A DNA stretch of 64,000 nt, from assembly GCF_007004095.1 (NCBI RefSeq), contig NZ_VHJK01000001.1:2360501-2424500 (forward strand). Reading direction: 5' to 3'. The DNA comes from Erythrobacter insulae (GTDB taxonomy: Bacteria > Pseudomonadota > Alphaproteobacteria > Sphingomonadales > Sphingomonadaceae). Both the position numbers and the translations under genes were made by a program. Numbering within the stretch: position 1 is the stretch's first letter; each line of letters starts with the position of its first letter. This document shows positions 18,032 to 26,179 of this stretch, in pieces. A model generated the notes under the pieces. It did not search any database, was not told the origin of the DNA, and saw nothing but the letters and a program-made list of their open reading frames with translations.

Positions 18032-19279
18032 CTACTTGTCAAGCAAGCGGCGTTCCTCGGCCTCGATATAATCGCGGGTGATGGGAAGAGCGTGACGGCT
18101 GCGGACATACTGGATTTGATAATTGCACATACCGCCATGTTCGAAAACGGTTGCCGCGCCGGCAAGGTAGAACGTCCACATCCGGAAAAAGCGTTCATCA
18201 TACATCGCAATGATGGCGTCTTTGTTGGCCACGCAGTTGGCGTACCAGCACCGCAAAGTCTTGCCGTAATGCAGCCGAAGGGTTTCGACATCGGCGGCCA
18301 TGATTCGGAATTTTTCCGACGTTTCGACAGTCTCGGACAATGCGGGAATATAGCCGCCGGGAAAGATATATTTGCGCGTGAACGCGTCGGTCGAGCCCGG
18401 CGACCCGAGGCGGCCGATCGTATGAAGAAGCATTACGCCGTCTTCGCTGAGCAGATTCCCGCATGCTTCGAAAAAAGATTCAAATTGCGGCTGTCCAACA
18501 TGTTCGAACATGCCAACGGAAACGATCCGGTCAAACTTTTGACCGGCTTTGGCAAAGTCACGGTAATCGACGAGTTCAAAGCTGACCTTGTCCGCCACAC
18601 CGGCATCCGCCGCGCGTTTACGGGCGAGGGCAATTTGTTCTTCGGAGAGGGTAATGCCGGTAACATGGACATCGTATTGCTCCGCGAGGAATATCGCCAT
18701 GCCACCCCAACCGCAGCCGATATCGAGCACTGTCTGTTTCGGCTTAATGGCCAGCTTAGCTGCGATATGCGCAAGCTTTGCTGTCTGCGCCTCGTCCAAA
18801 GTCATATCGTCATTTGGCCAATAGGCGCAGCTATACTGCCAATGCTTTTCATCCAGCATCAACGCGTACAGATCGTTGCCAATGTCGTAATGATGCGCGA
18901 CGTTGTTTTTAGAACGAACCGCGTTGTTTAGCCTATCTGCGGCAAAACTGGCTTGATTGAGCAAACGCCGGACCAGATTGGGGCGCAGATTATCATCGCC
19001 CCGTTCCCATCTGTCGTTGGCCCGCAGAAGCGTGACGAGGCCCATTACATCGCCATCTTCGATAATCAGACGGCCATCCATGAAAGCTTCGGCTGCGCCC
19101 AAGCGAGGGTCCATCACGATATCGCGCGGTACTCTGTCATCTGCGAACCGGATTACGATTTCTGGAAAGCCGTCTTTAGCGGTCCCGTATGTCCGCGATG
19201 AACCATCCGCGAAAACCACGCCAAGCCTCCCGTGCGTGATTGCGCCCGAAAGAAATGTGTTAAGCAATGCGATGCTCAT
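18032..19279 (-). CDS. cfa: cyclopropane-fatty-acyl-phospholipid synthase family protein
   Basis: SAM-dependent enzyme that adds a methylene bridge to unsaturated phospholipid acyl chains at the membrane; 415 residues. The N-terminal lipid-binding part covers about residues 1-120. The methyltransferase core starts with NVAHHYDIGNDLYALML and SCAYWPNDD, then the SAM motif VLDIGCGWGG (184-193), GITLSEEQ and MFEHVG, all typical of CFA synthase. It is transcribed away from the DUF1801 gene and precedes argG. Related enzymes methylate fatty acids without ring closure, so the exact product is inferred from the family. Confidence 0.92.
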   Translation of the reverse strand: MSIALLNTFLSGAITHGRLGVVFADGSSRTYGTAKDGFPEIVIRFADDRVPRDIVMDPRLGAAEAFMDGRLIIEDGDVMGLVTLLRANDRWERGDDNLRPNLVRRLLNQASFAADRLNNAVRSKNNVAHHYDIGNDLYALMLDEKHWQYSCAYWPNDDMTLDEAQTAKLAHIAAKLAIKPKQTVLDIGCGWGGMAIFLAEQYDVHVTGITLSEEQIALARKRAADAGVADKVSFELVDYRDFAKAGQKFDRIVSVGMFEHVGQPQFESFFEACGNLLSEDGVMLLHTIGRLGSPGSTDAFTRKYIFPGGYIPALSETVETSEKFRIMAADVETLRLHYGKTLRCWYANCVANKDAIIAMYDERFFRMWTFYLAGAATVFEHGGMCNYQIQYVRSRHALPITRDYIEAEERRLLDK

Positions 19280-19364
19280 TATAATCTCTCCGTTTTACGA
19301 AGACTTTCTGATGCATCAAATGCCATCGCTTTGACGCTGTCAATATTCGGAGCAATAATGCGGT

Positions 19365-19805
19365 ATGACGGACGCAAAAACACGACCAACCGAGATATCG
19401 GTTGAACAGTTCATCGAGAGTGTCGAGCCCCCGGCCAAACGGGAGGACGCAATGATTCTCGATGCGTTGTTTCGGGAGGTGACAGGCGAGCAGCCGCAAA
19501 TGTGGGGCCCGACTATGATCGGATATGGCAGTTATCACTATAAGTATGACAGCGGGCGCGAAGGCGTTTCAATGCGTACCGGGTTTAGCCCGCGTAAAGC
19601 CAAACATTCGCTATATTTGATGGGCAGGTATTGCGACGAGCAAACCGGCAAAAAGGTTGATGCGCTGCTCGAAAAGATGGGCAAGCACAAGACCGGCGCA
19701 AGCTGCGTCTATATAAACAAGCTCGGCGATATTGATCTGCATGTGCTCGAAAAGATTATCGGCAAATGCTGGGATGCGATGAACAGGATGTATCCTGAAA
19801 CGTGA
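19365..19805 (+). CDS. DUF1801 domain protein
   Basis: A 146-residue protein of the DUF1801 (YdhG-like) family with unknown biochemical role. The pattern is ISVEQFIESVEPPAKREDA at the N-terminus, then QPQMWGPTMIGYGSYHYKYDSG and FSPRKAKHSLYL in the core and KLGDIDLHVLEKII near the end. It has no signal peptide or membrane segment. It diverges from cfa, and its stop TGA abuts the stop of the convergent molybdoenzyme gene, the two sharing the palindrome TGATCA. Confidence 0.9.
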   Translation: MTDAKTRPTEISVEQFIESVEPPAKREDAMILDALFREVTGEQPQMWGPTMIGYGSYHYKYDSGREGVSMRTGFSPRKAKHSLYLMGRYCDEQTGKKVDALLEKMGKHKTGASCVYINKLGDIDLHVLEKIIGKCWDAMNRMYPET

Positions 19806-20555
19806 TCAGATCCCGGCATACCATTGGTAATTGCCGATATCTTCCCAGAACCCGCCTTTGCCGTCTCCGATATCGTCCAGGCTGGCCACTGCTTCGACAC
19901 CGGTCAGATATTTGGCGTGTTTATAGCCAAGCTGCCGCTCTATTCTCATTCGAAGGGGGGCGCCGTTTTTCTCAGGTATGGCTTTGCCATTCATCAGATG
20001 GGCGACAATGGTCTGGGGATGATAGGCGTCGATCATATCCACGCTTTCGTAATAATCGCGCCCGTACAGCGTATCGGCGCAGCGAAAAACGATGAAGTTT
20101 GCCTGAGGCTGTACTTTCGCCTGATCAAGCAGCGTTGATAGCTGCGGACCTGTCCATTCCCCAATCGCGCTCCAGCCTTCGACGCAGTCGTGGCGCGTGA
20201 TCTGGGTGCGCTGGGGCAGGGCGCGCAATTGTTCCATCGACAGGCTAAGCGGTACCTCAACAAGCCCGCTTACCGACAGGCGCCAGTTCGCAAACCCGTT
20301 GGCCAATTCCGATCGATATTGCGGCGTATCCACCGTTAAAGAGCCATTGCCTTTGAAGGTGGGTGAGCGATCCTCTGGCGCATATTCCGGTGCAAGACGC
20401 TGGCGCCCGGCAAGGGTCCTTTGCGCGGCGCGGTGCCAATCCTCTGCTGTATCGAAAAGGTCTTGTCCGGTCTCGCTGCCGGCAATCTTGGCGCAAGCAC
20501 CGGTGCCAAGCGCGGCGATCCCGGCCAGCAGACTGCGACGTTTGATATCAGTCAT
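19806..20555 (-). CDS. Tat-exported molybdopterin-dependent oxidoreductase
   Basis: Periplasmic oxidoreductase of the sulfite-oxidase fold (PF00174), 249 residues. The N-terminus carries a twin-arginine signal with RRSLLAG (6-12), so it is folded with Moco in the cytoplasm and exported. The Moco-ligand Cys is Cys124 in RHDCVEGWSAIGEWTG, and PLRMRIERQLGYKHAKYL near the C-terminus is the usual closing block. A GTGAC sequence at 17-21 leaves lipidation possible. It overlaps the cytochrome b gene by eight bases, a pairing that suggests electrons pass from or to the quinone pool through that cytochrome. The substrate is unknown; MsrP-type sulfoxide reductase is one relative. Confidence 0.88.
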   Translation of the reverse strand: MTDIKRRSLLAGIAALGTGACAKIAGSETGQDLFDTAEDWHRAAQRTLAGRQRLAPEYAPEDRSPTFKGNGSLTVDTPQYRSELANGFANWRLSVSGLVEVPLSLSMEQLRALPQRTQITRHDCVEGWSAIGEWTGPQLSTLLDQAKVQPQANFIVFRCADTLYGRDYYESVDMIDAYHPQTIVAHLMNGKAIPEKNGAPLRMRIERQLGYKHAKYLTGVEAVASLDDIGDGKGGFWEDIGNYQWYAGI

Positions 20556-21228
20556 GCTGGTCTCCTTTGCGTCGTCCGCCCGTGATCATTTGGGAAATTT
20601 GCGAGACTGGCCCGGACACGAGGACCATTACAATATGCACAAGGAAGAACGCGAAGATCGCCCATGAGAAGATGAAATGAAGGCTGCGTGCGGATTGCCG
20701 CCCTCCCAATGCTTCGATCAACCACGGTGCGGCCGGCTCGAATCCGGGGCTGATCGCGAGACCGGTAAAGATCATCATGGGCAAAAATATGCCCAAAACA
20801 ATTCCATAAGATATCCGTTGGAGGGCGTTATATTTGCCATCATGATTGGTAAACTTGCCGCGTAGATGGGTATTGATCTCTGCAATAATGGATTTGGGGG
20901 ACCACTCGCGCCGCGATGTCCGCAAATCGCGCCAGAAATGCCCGTTTGCAAGACTCCCCGCCCACATCGCCAAAAGCGCCATTGCAAACACCCACGCCGC
21001 CAAACTGTGCCAATCGCGAGCCGCAGCCAGATCATAGCGTTGGGGTAGGGTTGCCCAAGCCGGAAACCGCATCACACTGGTCCATGCGTCTGCTGGGTCG
21101 AAGCCGTAATTGCCCCAATACAGATATCGATGTGCATTCGAGATATTCAGCCCGGACATAAACAACACAATGAGAGCAACAGCATTCAGCCAGTGCCAAA
21201 TACGCGTAAGTATGCCGTGGCGTTTCAT
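20548..21228 (-). CDS. cytochrome b561-type membrane protein
   Basis: Inner-membrane b-type cytochrome (PF01292-like), 226 residues with about four helices. Likely haem-ligand His residues stand in TRIWHWLN (near residue 10), in DWHSLAAWVF and in FLVHIVMV near the C-terminus. It is the middle gene of an SDR-cytochrome-molybdoenzyme operon; its start overlaps the SDR stop as ATGA and its end overlaps the molybdoenzyme start by eight bases. It should link the periplasmic molybdoenzyme to quinones. It is not an MsrQ-type (ferric-reductase-like) protein as far as I can see. Confidence 0.88.
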   Translation of the reverse strand: MKRHGILTRIWHWLNAVALIVLFMSGLNISNAHRYLYWGNYGFDPADAWTSVMRFPAWATLPQRYDLAAARDWHSLAAWVFAMALLAMWAGSLANGHFWRDLRTSRREWSPKSIIAEINTHLRGKFTNHDGKYNALQRISYGIVLGIFLPMMIFTGLAISPGFEPAAPWLIEALGGRQSARSLHFIFSWAIFAFFLVHIVMVLVSGPVSQISQMITGGRRKGDQHD

Positions 21229-22004
21229 GCGAGGTCTTTCTGCAACTTCGCGTGTTCTCTTGCGAGCCAGATCACATCGCGGTTCTGGTCCAGCAAATGC
21301 TGTCCGCTGTCGATGAATACCGTCTCCCCGCTCTGCAATGCTCCGCTGTTAAGAAACAGGGCGGCATCGACGATCTCGCTGGCATTGGTCTTTCGCTTGA
21401 GCAGGTTTAACCGGTGCGAAAGCTCGGTTTCGTCCTCGCTTTGGTCGTGGCTGGCGAGGATCGCGCCAGGTGCGATGCCGTAAACTCTGTCTTGATCGCC
21501 AGTGGGCGCCTTCGCGAGCATTTCAATAGTCGATGCAAGCGCGTGTTTTGACATTGTGTAACTGAAGAAATCAGGATTGGGATTGGCAAGCTTCATATCA
21601 GTAATCTGAATGACGCAGCGACCCGTAGAGCTTTTCGCATGAGCGAGAAAGGCTTGTGTCATGCGGGCAGGGGCGAGGGCATTGACTTGCATCGCTTCCC
21701 GGTTCGTTGCCGGATCAAGATTGGTTGCACCATCATAATTAAAAACCGAAGCGGAATTGATTAGGCACCGCCAGTTAGGCAGTCGATCAGCCAGTTCCCT
21801 GACCATTGCAACCGCCGCTTCATCATCGCTGAGATCGCATTGGACGGTCTCGGCAGTTTTTAGCTCCTCGGCCAAAGCCAATGCTGGCGCAGCAGATGAA
21901 TTGTAATGGATTATGACATGCCAACCAGCCGCAGCAAAACCTTGGGCCAGTTCGGCACCAATTCGGGTCGCGCCGCCGGTTATGAGGACTGCTGGTAAGG
22001 TCAT
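21225..22004 (-). CDS. short-chain dehydrogenase/reductase, pteridine-reductase-like
   Basis: NAD(P)-dependent SDR enzyme, 259 residues from the ATG at 22004; an upstream Met at 22043 would add 13 residues before the first strand. The nucleotide motif is TGGATRIG (9-16), with the Arg two residues before the last Gly seen in FolM/pteridine reductase and other NADPH-using members. The catalytic Tyr and Lys are in SYTMSKHAL. SDRs of this sort reduce pterins, which would fit its position at the head of a molybdopterin-enzyme operon, but that is inference from position and weak resemblance. Confidence 0.85.
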   Translation of the reverse strand: MTLPAVLITGGATRIGAELAQGFAAAGWHVIIHYNSSAAPALALAEELKTAETVQCDLSDDEAAVAMVRELADRLPNWRCLINSASVFNYDGATNLDPATNREAMQVNALAPARMTQAFLAHAKSSTGRCVIQITDMKLANPNPDFFSYTMSKHALASTIEMLAKAPTGDQDRVYGIAPGAILASHDQSEDETELSHRLNLLKRKTNASEIVDAALFLNSGALQSGETVFIDSGQHLLDQNRDVIWLAREHAKLQKDLA

Positions 22005-22114
22005 TGCGCCCAAAGGCCTACCAGCGCCTGTGCGGGCATTCAATCATGGCTAAGCGGAAAACGGCACCGCCGATCATGTCGATCAACGGTGCCGTGCGTA
22101 ATTCCAAAGACAGA

Positions 22115-22555
22115 TTAGCGGCAACGAATGGACCCGCGATCTATCTCGCGACCAAGCAATGCACCGACCGCACCGCCAAGCACCGCGCCCAGCGTCTTGT
22201 CCCGGGCAAGCTCGGATCCGGCCAATGCTCCGACACCGGCGCCGATAATCAGACCTGTCGTTCCATTGTCACGCTGGCAATAATATCTGCCGTCACGGCC
22301 ACGCCACACGCGATCAGCGCGGGATATCCGGCGCGGTTCTACGTAGTAACCGCGGTCATCGTAAATGCGCCGATTGCGGTCCTTGGCTCGTTTGCCATAA
22401 GCCTTTGCATGTGGCGGCGGGTCCATCGTCAGGCCCGCCGAAGCATTTATCGACATAGCGGAAGTTATTGGAATATCTATGAATTCAGCAGCCTGCGAAG
22501 GCACACTGAGCGCGGTTAGCGATCCGGCGGCAGCGATCAAAGCGAGCGATTTCAT
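22115..22555 (-). CDS. secreted glycine-zipper protein
   Basis: A 146-residue exported protein with a signal peptide (MKSLALIAAAGSLTALSVPSQA). In-frame Mets at 22567 and 22579 precede it but would lengthen the signal. The middle is basic and Tyr-rich (KAYGKRAKDRNRRIYDDRGYY, then VWRGRDGRYYCQRDNG). The C-terminus is a glycine zipper (GLIIGAGVGALAGSELA and LGAVLGGAVGALLGREID), the 2TM/Rick_17kDa_Anti type pattern that packs in or on the outer membrane. Such proteins are common stress-related envelope components. It has no operon partner. Confidence 0.85.
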   Translation of the reverse strand: MKSLALIAAAGSLTALSVPSQAAEFIDIPITSAMSINASAGLTMDPPPHAKAYGKRAKDRNRRIYDDRGYYVEPRRISRADRVWRGRDGRYYCQRDNGTTGLIIGAGVGALAGSELARDKTLGAVLGGAVGALLGREIDRGSIRCR

Positions 22556-22697
22556 ATGCGTCTCCATGTATTTTTCCATGTATTTTTACAAAACTCGAGA
22601 CGCTATTTATTCATCCAAAGGTAACGCAAGATGAACGGATGGCAATATCGTCCATCGACCAGTCAGGCCGTTTAGGAGGTGCGGCGAGATGATAATA

Positions 22698-23348
22698 TCA
22701 GAGACTTTTGGCTAAAGCCTTTGCTCGTAATTTGGGGGCCAAGGTGGGCAATTGCGAAAGTTCGCGCAATTCGTCCGCTGTCCCTTTACCGGCGATCAAC
22801 GCTTTGAAAGCTCGCTCAACTGACCATTCCAGATCGCCCGTTTCGATCCGTTCCAAAGGATCACCAGCCTTTGCCTCGCCGTTTTCCAACACTCGAAAAT
22901 ACCAGCCACACCGGGCGCTAGAAACGATTTTGGCCACCATGCCTACTGACGCGCTAACCGCCTCAAAGCGACGCTCGATTTTCCAGCAAGGCTGCCTCGG
23001 CTGGCTGATCTCGATCAGAGCGCTGCCCAAGCGGAACCGATCACCGATATGGACGTCCCTTTCAGTCAGATTGCGAACTGCAAGATTGGACCCGAATGCA
23101 CCGGGTTCATCGAGCAGATTGATCGGACCGAGCATGTCCCGCCAAAACTCGTGATGATCAAGCGGATAGAGGTGAATTGCCATTTGAGGGCCGCCATGCA
23201 CCCGCCGATCGGCCTGCTCATCGGGCGCAAATCCATCTTGAAAAATTTGAATCGTACCATCGCGCGGGCGCTTGGCGATGGCGCTCGTTTCTGCGCCGTT
23301 GAATGGGCGGGCTGTGCCCGTACAAATCGCCTCTACGGTCCGCTTCAT
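22698..23348 (-). CDS. MOSC domain protein
   Basis: A 216-residue protein of the MOSC family (molybdenum cofactor sulfurase C-terminal fold; YiiM is a characterised relative that reduces N-hydroxylated bases). The ATG at 23348 overlaps the stop of the upstream methyltransferase as ATGA; a start at 23465 would add 39 residues translated out of that neighbour's coding region. Core patterns are DEQADRRVHGGPQMAIHLYP, FGSNLAVRNLTERDVHIGDRFRLGSALIEISQPRQPCWKIE, with the conserved Cys in QPCWK that binds Moco in the family, and RCGWYFRVLENG. The last 40 residues form the short helical extension seen in YiiM. Confidence 0.88.
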   Translation of the reverse strand: MKRTVEAICTGTARPFNGAETSAIAKRPRDGTIQIFQDGFAPDEQADRRVHGGPQMAIHLYPLDHHEFWRDMLGPINLLDEPGAFGSNLAVRNLTERDVHIGDRFRLGSALIEISQPRQPCWKIERRFEAVSASVGMVAKIVSSARCGWYFRVLENGEAKAGDPLERIETGDLEWSVERAFKALIAGKGTADELRELSQLPTLAPKLRAKALAKSL

Positions 23349-23938
23349 GATTTCGTTACCGTCAACGCCATCCAATCGCGCTGCGTACCATCTGATGCCT
23401 TGCCGGCAAAAATATCCTCTGCAACGACAGCGAATTGCGCGGCGAAAAATGTTTCGCGCAGCCATTCGGGTGTTGGAAAATTATGCAGCCGGCCCAGCAA
23501 ATCGCGGCCTTCGCCGTCGCCCAGTTTAAAACTCGCATAATGAAATCCGCCTGGCCGAATGGCGGTGTGGATACGGGTCAAGACGCTGGGCAATTCTGCC
23601 CGGGGGCAATGGAGCAGGCAGGCATGAGCCCAAATAGCGTCATACGCAGCATAGGCCGATAATTCGCTGAATTGCATAAGCCGTGCGTTCAAATCGTGGC
23701 GTTCATTCGCCTTTCTGACCATTGCCGGTATCCCGTCGGTCGCATCGATTTTGAACCCGCGCTCAATCATATGAGCGGCATCTCTTCCGCCGCCGCAGCC
23801 AAGCTCAAGGATTTCTGCAGCAGGTGAAAGCCGGTCTAGAAACGCATCGAGGTGGCGGCTTGGGCCAAGGGCCGGGTTGAGCGAATAATGCGGGGCCTGG
23901 CCCTGATAGAAATCGTAAGTGGCTTTATCGATGCTCAC
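23345..23938 (-). CDS. class I SAM-dependent methyltransferase
   Basis: A 197-residue methyltransferase with a GTG start at 23938 that overlaps the rlmN stop as GTGA. The SAM-binding motif is [12 protein letters not shown], followed by DGIPAMV at the second strand and [19 protein letters not shown] around motif [27 protein letters not shown] at the N-terminus resembles small tellurite-resistance/TehB-like methyltransferases, which act on small molecules, but the substrate is not known. It is translationally coupled on both sides, to rlmN and to the MOSC gene. Confidence 0.85.
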   Translation of the reverse strand: MSIDKATYDFYQGQAPHYSLNPALGPSRHLDAFLDRLSPAAEILELGCGGGRDAAHMIERGFKIDATDGIPAMVRKANERHDLNARLMQFSELSAYAAYDAIWAHACLLHCPRAELPSVLTRIHTAIRPGGFHYASFKLGDGEGRDLLGRLHNFPTPEWLRETFFAAQFAVVAEDIFAGKASDGTQRDWMALTVTKS

Positions 23939-25179
23939 ACGCCTTCGGGTGCCACCGCCGCTTCCCTGTCACGCTCTGCGCGGCTTTTCTTTTGCGCCGT
24001 CGTTTTCAGTTGTCCGCACGCGGCATCAATATCGCGGCCACGCGGCGTTCTTACAGGGGCGCTGATGCCATTTTCGAAGACGATGTTGGAAAAGCTCTTG
24101 ATCCGCTCGGGCGTGGAGCATTCATATTCAGCGCCCGGCCAAGGGTTGAATGGGATCAGGTTGACCTTTGCAGGCAGATTAAATTGCTTGAGCAGCCGGA
24201 CAAGCTCATGCGCGTCCTCGTCACTGTCATTTTTGTCCTTCAACATGACATATTCAAACGTAATCCTGCGTGCGTTCGATGCTTTCGGATAATCGGCGCA
24301 GGCTTGGAGCAGCTCTTCAATCCCGTATTTGCGATTGAGCGGTACAATCTCGTCGCGCACCGATTTTGTGACGGCATGAAGGCTGATCGCCAGATTGACG
24401 CCGATTTCGGCCGCGCAGCGCCCCATCATCGGGACAACGCCGCTTGTTGAAAGCGTGATACGGCGTTTGGAAAGGGCTAGCCCTTCGCCATCCATCACCA
24501 GCTTCATGGCATCGCGCACATTATCAAAATTATACAGTGGCTCGCCCATGCCCATTAGGACAATATTGGTCAGCAAACGGCCATCAGCCGAATAATGCCC
24601 CGTATCCTCTTCGTCTTCGAGCCCATCCATCCGGCCTTTGGGCCATTCACCCAATGCATCGCGCGCCAGCATAACCTGGCCAACGATTTCGCCCGGCGTC
24701 AAATTTCGCACCAATCGCATTGTGCCAGTGTGGCAGAATGTGCAGTTAAGTGTGCAGCCGACCTGGCTGGAAATGCACAACGTCCCGCGATCGGCGTCAG
24801 GAATAAAGACCATCTCAAAATCGTGGCCGTCATCGGTTTGGAGCAACCACTTGCGGGTTCCATCGGTCGAATGTTGGGCCTCAACAATGTTGGGCCGACC
24901 GACTACAAAACGCTCGTCCAACCAAGGACGCATGGTCTTGCCGATATCGGTCATCGCCTCGAAATCGGTCACTCCGCGATGGTAAAGCCAGTGATAAACC
25001 TGTTTTGACCGAAGTTTGGCTTGTTTGGCATCCAATCCGGCTTCCGCGAATAGCTCGAGAATGCGGGATTTGGGTAAACCCATCAGATCAACGCGGCCAT
25101 CCGCACGCGGCGTGATATCCCGAGCGACAGGTACTGGATCCACCTGACCGGGGATCGACATGAGTTCATTGGTTGCCAT
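23935..25179 (-). CDS. rlmN: 23S rRNA (adenine2503-C2)-methyltransferase
   Basis: Radical SAM enzyme that methylates A2503 of 23S rRNA and A37 of some tRNAs; 414 residues. The cluster motif CTLNCTFC lies in [13 protein letters not shown]. Other blocks are [25 protein letters not shown] and [12 protein letters not shown]. The conserved C-terminal Cys that carries the protein-bound methyl appears in CGQLKT. The last 25 residues are charged and probably flexible. It leads a coupled run with the methyltransferase and the MOSC protein. Confidence 0.96.
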   Translation of the reverse strand: MATNELMSIPGQVDPVPVARDITPRADGRVDLMGLPKSRILELFAEAGLDAKQAKLRSKQVYHWLYHRGVTDFEAMTDIGKTMRPWLDERFVVGRPNIVEAQHSTDGTRKWLLQTDDGHDFEMVFIPDADRGTLCISSQVGCTLNCTFCHTGTMRLVRNLTPGEIVGQVMLARDALGEWPKGRMDGLEDEEDTGHYSADGRLLTNIVLMGMGEPLYNFDNVRDAMKLVMDGEGLALSKRRITLSTSGVVPMMGRCAAEIGVNLAISLHAVTKSVRDEIVPLNRKYGIEELLQACADYPKASNARRITFEYVMLKDKNDSDEDAHELVRLLKQFNLPAKVNLIPFNPWPGAEYECSTPERIKSFSNIVFENGISAPVRTPRGRDIDAACGQLKTTAQKKSRAERDREAAVAPEGV

Positions 25180-25224
25180 GATTATCCGCGCATATAATAG
25201 CGCCTGCCTGATTTGACCAGACGG

Positions 25225-25701
25225 CTATAGTTCAGCGCAGCCGACAATCGCGGCGTCCATCGCGGTTGCTACGCCGCTCAGGTCATATCTATCCGATATT
25301 CCGCCGCCGGACACGCGCATCGCGCTTGCCGATCGGAGAGCGGCCACAATCGCTGCATCGGTCTGTCGATCGGCTGCCCATGCATTGCGGCCTTGGGCGA
25401 CAAGTTCAAAATTGGTCGTGCCGATCCGGACCCGCAGCGAAGCGTTTGCCTGCGCCGCGCGTGAAAGCCGAAAATACACTTGATTGCGGATGTTCTGATC
25501 TGGCCATGTTCCGATACTGGCAAAGGAACCGTTTTTCGCAGTCCCGCGAGGTTTTGCGATGGCATAGCAACGCGGTGTTTCTGCATCGCGAAACGCGGCC
25601 CAATTCGAATAAACGCCGAGGCTGTCCTTTGCCGCGACAGGACCCGCAATTGCTGCAGCAGCGCCAAGACCCATAAGGCACAGCACGTTACGCATAATCA
25701 A
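25225..25701 (-). CDS. exported protein, IalB-like
   Basis: A 158-residue secreted protein with a signal peptide (MRNVLCLMGLGAAAAIAGPVAA; the ATG at 25701 lies two codons before a second Met). The mature part has WAAFRDAETPRCYAIAKP, then VYFRLSRA and the closing block DRYDLSGVATAMDAAIVGC. This layout resembles alphaproteobacterial invasion-associated locus B (IalB) family proteins, whose role is unclear outside Bartonella. It overlaps the 3' end of greB by 14 bases, so it is likely co-transcribed with it. Confidence 0.6.
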   Translation of the reverse strand: MIMRNVLCLMGLGAAAAIAGPVAAKDSLGVYSNWAAFRDAETPRCYAIAKPRGTAKNGSFASIGTWPDQNIRNQVYFRLSRAAQANASLRVRIGTTNFELVAQGRNAWAADRQTDAAIVAALRSASAMRVSGGGISDRYDLSGVATAMDAAIVGCAEL

Positions 25702-26170
25702 TGGCCATCACTTCCCACTCCTTTGCCCCGCCGGGGAGCTTGACGATTCGCAAATCGCCGACCGATGCGCCTTTCAGAGCTTTGGCCATCGGAGAGTTCC
25801 AACCGATCCTGCCCTTGTCCGCGTCTTGTTCGTCATCGCCGACCAGAGTGACCGTTCTTCTTGTGTCGTCCTCGTCTGCCAGTTTCACAGTCGCGCCGAA
25901 GAAAACCTTGTTTTTGTCGGGCTGATCAACCGGATTGACCACGCGCAAAGTTTTCATCCGGCGCGCAAGATGGCCCAATTCACGGTCGATTTCCCGCATC
26001 CGCTTTCGACCGTATAGATAATCGCCATTCTCGCTGCGGTCGCCATTGCCTGCTGCCCAGCTGACAATTTCAACGATCTCCGGGCGTTCTTTACCGAGCA
26101 AATGGTCATACCGCGATTTCAGCTCCGCCATGCCATGCGGTGTGATGGGAGGGCCCGGTTTGGATGCCAT
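25688..26170 (-). CDS. greB: transcription elongation factor GreB
   Basis: Rescues backtracked RNA polymerase by stimulating transcript cleavage; 160 residues. The N-terminal coiled coil carries the functional acidic tip in NGDRSENGDYLYGRKRMREIDRE. The C-terminal FKBP-like domain has VFFGATVKLAD, RTVTLVGDDEQDA and GRIGWNSPMAKALKGASVGD. The basic ITPHGMAELKSRYDHLLGKERPEIV start matches GreB rather than GreA. It lies nine bases after the lytic transglycosylase stop and overlaps the IalB-like gene. Confidence 0.93.
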   Translation of the reverse strand: MASKPGPPITPHGMAELKSRYDHLLGKERPEIVEIVSWAAGNGDRSENGDYLYGRKRMREIDRELGHLARRMKTLRVVNPVDQPDKNKVFFGATVKLADEDDTRRTVTLVGDDEQDADKGRIGWNSPMAKALKGASVGDLRIVKLPGGAKEWEVMAIDYA

Positions 26171-26179
26171 TACGGTCGG

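Noticed and set aside
16718..18931. 737-codon frame antisense to argG and cfa
   Set aside because: It spans two well-supported genes on the other strand and has no family features.
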